NCBI GenBank assembly: GCA_037127315.1
Contig: JBBBDQ010000330.1
Location: 1,777,001 to 1,841,000, forward strand
Reading direction: 5' to 3'
DNA length: 64,000 nt
From: Ascarosepion bandense
Lineage: Eukaryota > Mollusca > Cephalopoda > Sepiida > Sepiidae
Position 1 is the stretch's first letter, and each line of letters opens with the position of its first letter. The notes beneath the pieces are model-generated. The model had not been told where the DNA came from and did not search any database. It saw nothing but the letters and a program-made list of their open reading frames with translations. The position numbers and the translations under genes were made by a program. Below, one piece after another: positions 54,621 through 64,000 of this stretch.

Positions 54621-56200
54621 AAGGGAAACTATCGACAATCTTGTTTAGTTCTTCATAGAAATCAGTAGGGTTGGTCTTTGATTTAGGGAATTTGGTGAGA
54701 TTTAGCAATACTGTTGGTTGGATCATTTCCCAAGGAGGACTTTCTGAAATGAGTGATTCGTGAATTCGTTCCAGGTTTATATTGGATTCTCTGATGATTT
54801 CTTTCATCCTTAGGCCAAATGTTTTAATTGTTTTCTTTTTCCTATCATAGAGCGGGTGATATAATAGGTTTACAATACAGTCGTAGGCAGGACTGGATGG
54901 GCAAGAGATAATTTTGGTCAAATATTGTAAAGCTAGTTTGTTGCGGCGAATTGATAATGGCAGTTCATTGGCTTCTGCATATAGACTATCAATGGGAGAA
55001 GTTCGAAAGGCTCCCAAGGCCAGTCTAAGCTCCTGATGATGAACAGTGTCTAATGACTTTCTGGCGGCGCCATATATGTAGCAGTCATAGTCCAATTTCG
55101 ATCGCACTAATGATCTATATAACTTCAGTAAGGTTTGTCTATCAGCTCCCCAATCTGTGTGGGCATTAACTCGCATCAGCTGGATAGCTTTGTTACATTT
55201 GTTTTTTAAGTGTTTCATGTGTGGAATAAAGGTGAACTTTTTATCCAGTATTAGCCCTAAAAATTTATGTTGGTCTACAACAGGAATCTGAATCCCGTCC
55301 AGTTTTAACAGAGGATCTGGATGTAATTTTCTAAGCTGGGAAAAATGCATGCATTTTGTTTTGTTAGTGGAGAACTTAAATCCATTCTTGGTTGACCATT
55401 TTTTTATTTTGTCAATACATTGTTGAAGCTGCTGCTCAATTATATGGATATACCTTGAACTGTAGCAGATTAAAAAATCATCGACATACAGTGAGCAATC
55501 CACACCTGGGTTTATACATCCAACAATATCGTTGATTTTTAAGTTAAATAATGTTACAGATAAAATACTCCCCTGTGGGACTCCCATTTCCTGTTCCTTG
55601 GGGTCCGAGAGGCATGCTCCTACACGAACATTAAATCTATTGTTTAAAAAATTATTGATGAAAATAGGTAGTCTTCCTATCAGTCCAGCTTCTTTGAGAT
55701 TTTTCATGATACCATATCTCCATGTAGTATTGTATGCCTTTTCCAAGTCAAAGAAAATAGCAGTAATATGTTTTTTTTGGATAAAGGCATTCCTAATAAA
55801 AGTTTCCAGTCTTATTAAATGATCCATAGTACTCTGCTGTTTTCAGAAACCACATTGATGATTGGTTATTGTTTTATTGATTTCAAAAAACCAAGCTAAT
55901 CGGTTATTTACCATTCTTTCAAGAGTCTTACATACACAGCTTGTTAGTGCTATGGGTTGGTAATTGGAGGGGTCAGATGCATCTTTTCCTGGTTTTACTA
56001 CAGGAATGACTATGGCTTGTTTCCATATGGCAGGGATATTATCACTGATCCAGATGTCGTTAAAAATAGATAGTAAATACTTCAATGATTGATCAGGTAG
56101 TGTTTTAAGAACTCATACGATATCTCATCTGGTCCCTCAGCAGTGTTATTAGCCTTCTTTAATGAATCCTTTAGTTCATTAATAGAAAAGGGAAGGGTTT
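54556..56200 (-). pseudogene. LINE reverse transcriptase
   Basis: The frame from about 56200 gives PFSINELKDSLKKANNTAEG (lead-in), AIWKQAIVIPVVKPGKD and SNYQPIALTSCVCKTLERMV (fingers). A single TGA at 55843-55845 follows, in place of an Arg codon after NHQCGF. A 423-residue open frame comes next: ITAIFFDLEKAYNTTW (first catalytic Asp), MGVPQGSILSVTLFNLKIND, SLYVDDFLICYSS (intact YVDD), KFLGLILDKKFTF and SKLDYDCYIYGAARKSLDTV (thumb). The RT active-site residues are intact; only the stop and the downstream frameshift break the ORF. Acts in target-primed reverse transcription in intact relatives. Confidence 0.92.
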
Positions 56201-56232
56201 ATTATACTCTTCTTCATTATTACTTTTAAAGT

Positions 56233-57480
56233 TCAGCTTGATTTTTTTTCTGATTCCTGTTTAATAGTCTGGAATTTTTTACTGTGATTTTTGGATGACG
56301 AGTTATTTGCAAGAGAGTCTGCAAGCAGGTTGGCCATGTCCTTTTTTTGGGTTATTTTGTTGTTGTTTATACAGAGGTGCTTGAGGGGGGAACTGATGTT
56401 TTTTCCTGAAATTTTCCGCACCATATTCCATATGGTTTTAATTTTGGTGTTATTATTAATTTTGGAAACAAAGCTCTTCCATGACTCCTGTTTGGCTTCT
56501 TTTATTATTCGGCGCGCTTTAGCTCTGCATATTTTAAAATGGTTTAAATTCTGAGCAGTGGGTCGGTGGTTGAATTTTCTTAATGCAGCATGCCGTAGCC
56601 TGATAGCCTTTTTACAATCGTCATTAAACCAAGGCCGGTTATACTTAGTTGATGAAGTTGTTTTAGGGATACATTCCTCAGCTATAGAAATAATAGTATC
56701 TGTAAAATGAGTGATCTGGTCTTTCTCATGTTTTCCAGGTAGGAGTTTATATTTGCATAATTGTTTGAATTTATTCCAGTTGGCTTTTTTAAGGTTCCAG
56801 TGAGGTATTTTTGATATTATTTCAGGGCCAGTATGTTCTAATGTTATTGGGAAGTGGTCACTTGCACATGTATCCTCATGAACAGTCCGGTCATAATCCA
56901 TAAAGATACTTGGATCACTTATAGAAAGATCAATTGCTGAGAATGTGTTTGTAGCAGAGTGAATAAAAGTTGGTTTCTTATTATTATATATACATAGGTT
57001 GTTATTGTTGATAACATTTTCTATTATGATTCCTCTTCTGTTTGTCTGAACATCCCCAACTAGTGTTGTGACTGTTAAAGTCACCTAATAGTAGGAAGGG
57101 ACGAGGAAGTTGGTTAATAAGATTTTCTATTTATGTTTCGTCTATAGGGTGATTTGGAGGTAAATAAATGGAGCAAACTGTGACAGTCCTATGTAAGGTT
57201 GTTGTAACAGCAATTGCTTGTAAATTAGTTTGTAAATTTATCTGGCTTTGTGCTATTTTATTATTGATAAGAATGGATGTTCCTCTGGAAGCTCTACTTG
57301 GGTTATTTACTATATGGTTGTATTCAGAGAATTTGCAAAGTTTGATGCTTTCAGACGGTTTTAAAAAGTTTCTTGTAAACCTATTATTATAGGACATGGA
57401 CTGGATATTTCATTCTAATTGGCTTTTATACCTCTGCAATTCCATTGAATTATTTTGCTGGCCATGGTTAAATTTTATGT
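56233..57480 (-). pseudogene. LINE endonuclease domain and linker
   Basis: KIIQWNCRGIKAN at about 57470 (EN motif I, N-W/C-R-G), then RGTSILINN and VTVCSIYLPPNHPID (57131-57397). A second frame holds NNKKPTFIHSATNTFSAIDL and CASDHFPITLE (the SDH catalytic His motif). The linker to RT runs through YNRPWFNDDCKKAIRLRHAA and SWKSFVSKINNNTKIKTIWN. A frameshift lies near 57084-57131, the QET motif is only weakly traceable, and a further break occurs before the RT frame. Confidence 0.85.
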
Positions 57481-57699
57481 ATTTGATTTCCGTTTATCTT
57501 TATGAGAATTGAGGTGGTTGTTTTCTACAGGAGGGATACTCTCCGTTTCTTCTGAATCTACAGATGTGCATCAGTTTTTTTTTTGGTGTTTTTCTCCACT
57601 ATAGTTCTTTGTTTAGAAGAAGATCTCTGTACAGTCTGCTCCTGAGTAGTAGTGACTTTCTTTGGGGGAGGGGACTTAGATTCCTTCCGCAAAGTCGAT

Positions 57700-58760
57700 T
57701 TTTGTTTGTATAGTTTCCTTCTGGAGAAGAGGTTTTTGTTCCACCATAAAGGTATTTGATGTTGATGATTTTTCCATGCTTGAAGGTTCAGTGTTTTTGT
57801 CAGGTTCAGTGAGTGGATTAATTTCTTTCAAGAAAGCGGGGAGTGTTTCTGGTGTAAGTTTTGATAATTTACTGAGTAGGAGTTTGCAAGAATGGCATTC
57901 TTGTTTTTCAAAGTTGTTTGGTTTTGATTTAGCAACTGATGCATATGATTTAGTGGGGAATAAGCCAGTTGCTTCGACTATCTTTCTAGCTTCAGAGAAG
58001 GATATATTACGTGTAAACTTGATAGTGTTGATCTCTTTCTTTTTTTCAGATTATACATTGTTTGGAGTCTGATGGGTGATCTTCAAGACAACACATTTTG
58101 CTTTTTTGTTACATTCTTTCCCATGGTGGTCAGAGTCTCTTTCTCCACATCTTCTGCATGTTGAAAGTTGACAATTGAAGCACTGTAAGAGGGTTTGGGA
58201 TGTACTAGTTGACCTTTTCAATTGTAAATCCTATTTTTAATTCCTTCGGGACTTTGGGGAGGTTGAAAGTGAATATATATGTGTTTGTTTCGATGACATA
58301 TGTTCCTTTTCTAATTTCAATACGTCGTACATCTATTACACCTTGCCTTTTTAGCTGAGTTAATTTCTTCGATAGTGCAGAGTGAAAGCTCAGTGCTTCT
58401 GACTACACCTCTAGATTTGTTCAGCGTATTGTGTGGATATGCTTTTATCTTTATTTCAGAAAAGGTTTTCATTTTTAAGAGTGCATCAGAATATGATTTT
58501 TTTTCTACTTGGACAAGTAGCATACCATTTTTAAGTTTCTTTACCATCTTTGGTACTATAGCACCAGAAAGTACTTTTTCAATAACAAATGGGGATATCT
58601 TTGTTAATTGTTTTTCTTCTAACGACTCCAAAACAAAAACGAAGGAAATTGTTTTGTAATAATAAACTCACTTTCTGAATCTGATGGAGATTCTATATGG
58701 GGGTGTTTGGAATATTTATTAGACATACTATATAATATATTATTCATTGGAGGGTTATCC
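57700..58760 (-). pseudogene. LINE ORF1 (gag-like) pseudogene
   Basis: Start region MSNKYSKHPHIESPSDSESE. A shifted frame continues ISPFVIEKVLSGAI, MVKKLKNGMLLVQVEKKSYS, then IKAYPHNTLNKSRGVVRSTE, the RRM-like core of LINE gag proteins. A CCHC zinc-knuckle cluster follows: CFNCQLSTCRRCG and HHGKECNKKAKC near 58090-58180. The tail is SFSEARKIVEATGLFPTKSY and ECHSCKLLLSKLSKL. Frameshifts near 58630 and 58310 and a stop near 58070 break it. Confidence 0.8.
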
Positions 58761-58860
58761 TCACCCACTAAACCAGGCTGGAGCCCGCGAATGGGATCTG
58801 TTAAGGGGGAAACCCATTCGCCCTGACAGATCAGGGACTTCCCCTCCAATATACTTGACA

Positions 58861-59560
58861 GCGTGAGAGACCCGGAGCACCTGTCTCCTCTCCCTGTGCA
58901 CCGCCCTATAATGTAGGTGCAGTTGGATGGCTTGCAGCCATGTCTGGGCCTATGTATCTTGCACCGTCGATTGACCCTTAGCCAGCACCTTCTAACATCT
59001 ATTCATAGAAAGCTGGTGGTAGTTTTCTTATATATAACTTTCCATGGTTTGGTAGTTTTTGGTTTTTTTTGGTGGGATGGGGGGAATATGTATGATAGGA
59101 TACATCAGTCTTGGTAGAAAAAGTTTTTGGAGGGTATGTTTGGGAGTAGATGTTAGGGCATGACCTGACCAGCCGGTTGATCGGATTGGGCCTCTCTGAC
59201 CGCCCGTCTAGCCCAGGTAAGGGCCGAAGTGATGTGTTGCAGGACCATGACCTCTTTGCACCCAGACCATGGCCTGCTCAATCACCAGGATCCCGTCCCA
59301 GACGACACGGGTCGCCACCCACGGCCAACATTGAGAGACTTTTACTCTCTGCAGGGGGGCAGTTGGCGTATTCTGATGCCCCGCCAACAAGGCGTGCCAC
59401 TTCAGGAGTGGCTAGCACAGTGAAGATGATTTGCCTCCTCCATCAGAAAGTACAGAATTGGACAATGGCAGAAGTGGTGATGCTGGGAATGCCAAGGATC
59501 CACAAGACATAACGTGGAACTATTGCCACTGGAAGAGCCCTCACCACATCTACAAAGGAG
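58861..59560 (-). other. GC-rich leader of the LINE and adjoining sequence
   Basis: GC content is far above the surroundings. The part next to ORF1 is probably the LINE 5'UTR. Near 59320-59460 the plus strand reads NIERLLLSAGGQLAYSDAPP, faintly like the C-terminal dimerisation segment of hAT transposases; this is too weak to call. The 5' end of the LINE was not located. Confidence 0.4.
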
Positions 59561-59561
59561 T

Positions 59562-59583
59562 TCCACACACACACACACACACA
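59562..59583. repeat. (CA)n microsatellite
   Basis: Ten CA units at the outer edge of the GC-rich block. Confidence 0.9.
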
Positions 59584-59599
59584 ATTATCCTATAACCTA

Positions 59600-61331
59600 A
59601 TAAATCAGAGTATCAACAGAGTTGTACATTGTGTTTAATGTTTTAATTTCTGAACTATACAATTTCTTTTTAAAACTGGACTTGGTGAATTCAGTGTTCA
59701 ATTTATACATTAAGTATTAAAAATTGGAAAGAAATTTTAAGTAATAAGAAATTGAGAAAGCATTGCTGACAGAATAATTATGCTGTGTATAATTATTATT
59801 TTGGTCCAGTGTTTTATGGCAATCCATTGTAAATAACTAGAAGGAATTTCCCCATTTAATAAGGAGAAAAAGCAAGAGTCACAAGATAGTTGGAGAAGTG
59901 ATTGTTATGTTCTCTAGAATATCGTGAAAGACAATAATCAAACATGGCACCCAGATTATCTCTGGACAAAATGGTTATTATTCACTTTTTATTAATAAAA
60001 ATCAAAAGTCAGAAGATATTTTGTATGGGTCCAAATTAAACCTCATGACTGGATGAGGTTTAAAATATTTTAAGCATTGTAAAATTTAAAATCCATCAAA
60101 CAAAAGTAAAAAATATATATTTTTTTACATTTATTTATTTTTATAATTATTACAGAAACTGAGAAACAAGTGACAAAAAGTATTTACATTTAAAAGAAAT
60201 ATTCACAACACTTAAGGAAGAGAGAAACTATTTAAATATTTTGGAACCTCAAAATGAGTAAATAAATACAAATAAATAGAAATGATGGACAAATGTAAAA
60301 TAGAGAAAATGGCACAGGAAAAAATGAAAGGAGAAAAGCTATAGAGAATTTTTTCTTTGTTTCTGAAAAGGTCAGGAAGACAAAAGGTTACCTGATGTTT
60401 ATTGAAATTAAATTTCAAAAAGATGTTGACCACCTTTAGAAAGGGTCAAACTTAGGAAGCAGCAAATTCTAGTAATTTGCATTTGGATAGAAAGTCAGAC
60501 AAAAATTGCAAAGAATCTGTGACGACAAAAGAATTAAGAATTAGTCATTGTGAAATTGTATTACTGAACAGTGAATTAGTTGTGAAGGAAAAAGTGAAAA
60601 AAAAAAAAAAATCAATTGGCAATATTCCATCTGACTTAAGCTAATCCTTTTAATACAAGAAAAAAAAAAGTAGATTTAACAAAAAATTAAGAGTGAGCAC
60701 TTTTGTAAAGATTAAGCCCATAGAGTGAATAAAGAAACAATAAGCCCAAAGGGAAATTAATACGATGAAAAAGCAAATTACTCAATCAATATTATTACAA
60801 AAAGAATAAATAAAGCAAAGCATGGACAACAAAGAATTGGCTCAGTATTTCACACAAATAATCAGGTTACTATATTTACAACAAGAGAAGTGTAGCCTAA
60901 TTAACATATTTGAAATACACAGATGTATATAAAATATATAACGGACACAGTTTTAACCAAAGGCATAACGCATTGAACTGTGACAAAAGTAAAATTAGAT
61001 TCAAGTGTCATTGGTGTAATTTTAAATAAGAATTGCTAAGTAGTGATGTAAGGTAGATAACTCTGGAATGACATTCAATAAACATAATCAAACACTTTTT
61101 TAACTTAAGTTAGAAAAAGGTTTAAAGCATTATAAAAATAAATAAAAACAATTATCCAGTTAAAATTGATACATTAATAAATTCATTGGTGAAAATTATG
61201 TGAGGCTTTTTCAGCTCTTATATCAGCACATTTTTAAATGTAGTTTTGTTAATATTACTTGAGTGATGGCCATAAAAATGTAAATGTTTGATTATGTTGA
61301 AGCTTCCAGTGAATATTGAGCAAGCAATAAC

Positions 61332-61378
<47 letters not shown>

Positions 61379-62656
61379 TTTCAGTTTTTTTTTTTAAGTC
61401 AACAACCGGGATAAAATCAGCTGAAAAATTCTGATTATAGATTAAAGCTGTTATGTCAAGTGAGGAAGAAAAAAATGATTGTAACAGTGTAGTTTTCTGT
61501 CTGCATGAAGTCAACATCGGAAATAATACTTGTAAGCAAGGCTATTTTGCCTTGTTGAAAAGTGAACCTTACTGTTTGTAAGAAACAAGAACGAAAATGA
61601 CAAAAACGGCCATAGGAACAAGAGAGACATTCTGTAGTGTATGTTGTGACCTCTACATTAACCAGAGAGATGATGAATTAAATTCTGCTTTCTATTTGGG
61701 AGTTCACGACTCCTTAAGATTTATGACCCCTTAATTTTTGTTGGCTAATTAGGTTTCTTTATTCTCATTTGATTTTTTTTTTTTAAATCTGACTATATTA
61801 TCCCCCTGAAGCTTTTTATCATAAGTTCATATCTAATATTCATCTACTTAAATTCTTGTTACTCATTTACTATGGCGAACTGAATTAGATTATGGATAGA
61901 AGTTTTTATATTATTGTTGACTAATAAATGAACATGTACTAGATAAAAGGTTTATATATATGACAAAGAGAAAACAATTTTAAGTGAATGAAGGAAAAAC
62001 AAAAAAAACTATGTTATGAAACATAAACTATTGAAAGTATATCATATGGTGGCTTCTAATTAATGCCATTTGCACCAATTAATGGTTTCACAATACTTAT
62101 AAAACTGATTATCTGAAAACATTACAAAGCTATTCAACAGAATAGGGACTTCAGTTTCTGTTTAATAATAAAGCACGACCTGAAAACTGGAAGTGTAATA
62201 ATTTATAGATGTGGATGCATTAGAAGATCTATTTACTTAAGTTAGAAGTATTGTCTACCAGATTCTAGTTTACATTTCTGGTTACACAAAATTTCATTCC
62301 TTGAACTTATTTCAAAAGTACAAAAGTTGAATGACAGAAAAAAAATGCAAGAGATTGAAAAAATGATTCCTAAGACATGACTTTTCAAATTTGAAGGTAA
62401 GAGAACAAAGTGGGTCATTGACATCATAAGCTCAAATTGGTTAACATTAATAACAAACTTGAGTGCCATTAGAATAAAATGTTAATGGAGAAAATAAAAT
62501 GAAGCACATCAAATATAAATTGCTAATTTATATAAATAAAACAAGGAAATGTTTGATAGAGACATTAATTTGTATAAAGTTTTATATTTTTGAGATGATT
62601 CTAGAAAATTCTAGATTGAGTAATTGATTTCCTGTGAGATAAAGCAGGTTTTTGCA

Positions 62657-62687
<31 letters not shown>

Positions 62688-63200
62688 AGTAAATAAATAA
62701 AAATGGACATATTTTTCTCCATTCCAGCATCCTAATTTTGGATGGAAAAAAAGAAATTTGTACATTTATAACAACTTATTCTTGAAGCTTAAATACTTGA
62801 AACTGCTCCTTTAGTCTGTGGGAGCAAACAAGTGGAATCGGGGTGCAGTTTAATGCAGAAGTTAAAACTGAAGAGTTAAAAGTTACAAACAACATTACAA
62901 TCACTTAAACAAAAGTCATTTGTTGTTAGCCAAAGACTGCAAAAGACTTTGGCTATGATGCAATGAATTAGCATAAAATGTTAAAATTGTTTTCTTTTCT
63001 TGCTGAAGAATTGGTAAAGAAAGGGAGTGGTCAGCCAGTGTGATTTAAGAACTGATCGCTTCCATGAAAGTTGGTTCTGTTTGATTTGGTTCTGCATTCA
63101 TTTTAGGATTTTTCCCGAATTTCTAATGGCCGTCGAAATAGCAGAACATGTGGTTCTGAAAAGAAAAAGAAATAAGAGGAAAAGGAAAATTAAAAAAAAT
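59600..63200. other. Non-coding, AT-rich, nothing recognised
   Basis: Only (TA)n at 61335-61376 and poly(A) runs near 60598 and 62658. No ORF with a motif and no repeat ends. Confidence 0.4.
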
Positions 63201-63204
63201 TTTT

Positions 63205-63430
63205 TTTTAAAATCATATCACCCCGAGCAAGGTGGTAACGCCACTGATGCGCAGGGGGAGGGGGGCTATGTGAGAGTAAAAGAAATTGAAAAAAGAAAAG
63301 AGTAAAAAGATTGATGAGAAAGCCAGAAACCACATCCTAAACAGGGAACAAGGGATGAGCCTCTTCACCTGTTCAATAGACGTGGATGGAGTGTGAACCG
63401 GGCGATAGTTTAGTCTATCTACTCCAATTA
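63205..63430 (-). mobile_element. SINE family B, single unit
   Basis: T-run, ATCATATCACCCCGAGCAAG, GTAACGCCACTGATGCGCAGG, AACAAGGGATGAGCCTCTTC, AATAGACGTGGATGGAGTGTG, CGATAGTTTAGTCTATCTAC. A single-unit copy with a tRNA-like box area at the right end and poly(A) on the minus strand. It defines the unit length as about 220 bp. Confidence 0.78.
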
Positions 63431-64000
63431 ATATGTAGGGAAACTGATTCAACTGCCAAAACCCAAATCTCTGTAAGTTTGGTTAATGTTGAGTCTGCTT
63501 ATTTTAGGAAGACTTCACAGTAACCTCAATTCACTTTAGTCAAAATAGATGGAAAAATATTATAAAGTTTAAGTGTGTATTTTCAATTTTAGATATAAAA
63601 GCTACTCACTTTTGTTTAATCAGAAGAAAAAGATGAATCAGTCATAGCTAAATAAACAGATATTTTCCATTAGAGAAGGAAAGAGATAAAGAGAATATTT
63701 ACTGCATTTCACTTAAGTAATCAATTATTAGTTTATTATGAGAGATTTATCAAGCTCTACAATAGTAAATTTTCTAATTGCAATTACAAATATAAACAAA
63801 GAAAAAAATAATTACAAACAATTGCTGGAAGCAGCAAGAAGTAAAGTTCTATAACTGGCAGCTTATCTAGTTAAAAAAAATGCAGTCATACCAAATATAT
63901 CTAATTAATGTCTTAGGTGATGTTTTTAAAAAGTTCTTTTAGATTTATTATTTAGGTGTTAAATTTATACAAGTATTGCATTCAGAATCAAATATTGAGA
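63431..64000. other. Non-coding, no feature recognised
   Basis: AT-rich to the end of the window. Confidence 0.4.

Larger units (their letters stand above)
53765..58900 (-). mobile_element. Nearly full-length LINE (I-group type, with RNase H)
   Basis: Read on the minus strand: a GC-rich leader (above about 58860), ORF1 (gag-like with zinc knuckles), an apurinic-type endonuclease, a reverse transcriptase, an RNase H domain and a cysteine-motif C-terminus, then a 3'UTR to about 53765. The order EN-RT-RNH is known from I, Ingi, Loa and related clades. Few disabling changes are present, so it is the youngest LINE here. The outer borders are approximate. Confidence 0.85.

Noticed and set aside
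57776..58072. 98-residue plus-strand ORF
   Set aside because: Shadow of LINE ORF1, which reads on the minus strand with zinc-knuckle motifs.
59320..59512. Possible hAT transposase C-terminus (NIERLLLSAGG...)
   Set aside because: Only a few residues resemble the dimerisation segment and no other hAT block is nearby.

Overview
The window looks like animal nuclear DNA, most likely from a mollusc and probably a cephalopod of the octopus type. The reasons are the AT-rich base composition, spliced exons, many dinucleotide microsatellites, dense tRNA-derived SINEs, and relics of Tc1/mariner, hAT, Ty3-type LTR and non-LTR elements. The organism call is inference from repeat style, not from a species marker. 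No bacterial operons, rRNA genes or CRISPR arrays were seen.

Only one cellular gene is well supported. Three plus-strand exons (6262-6428, 14161-14338, 16042-16134) join in compatible phases (1-0, 0-1, 1-stop). They encode one immunoglobulin-like V-type domain, split by a phase-0 intron, followed by a short hydrophobic C-terminal tail. Its 5' exons lie outside the window or were not recognised. The 7.7-kb intron inside the Ig domain is packed with repeats: a SINE, a LINE 3' end and two head-to-tail copies of a long AT-rich repeat, one of which carries a complete Tc1-type element with about 210-bp inverted ends.

Layout. 1-6200: first copy of the AT-rich repeat, a broken mariner, LINE relics and a small tRNA-like SINE. 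6200-16150: the Ig-domain exons and their repeat-filled introns. 16660-17500: a second, internally deleted mariner. 18555-26640: a four-layer nest in which a Tc1-like relic is split by an LTR retrotransposon with 5-bp target duplications; that element holds a smaller LTR retrotransposon in its reverse transcriptase and a SINE between its RNase H and integrase parts. The inner element has a 32-nt foldback where its reverse transcriptase is cut short. 26600-39000: mostly non-coding DNA with SINE, hAT-like and RTE-like pieces. 38748-38845: a long hairpin. 39070-39665: a mariner relic. 40170-41482: tandem SINE units and a 354-bp direct repeat. 42390-45130: LINE fragments and a possible solo LTR. 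51100-53760: a degenerate LTR-element pol, split by a 1.2-kb insertion. 53765 to about 58900: a nearly full-length minus-strand LINE with ORF1, endonuclease, reverse transcriptase and RNase H, broken by a few stops and frameshifts. 59600-63200: AT-rich DNA with nothing recognised. 63205-63430: another SINE.

Nearly all the protein-coding traces are transposon-derived and broken. They do not act together as a pathway. What the window records is the insertion history around one cell-surface-type gene.
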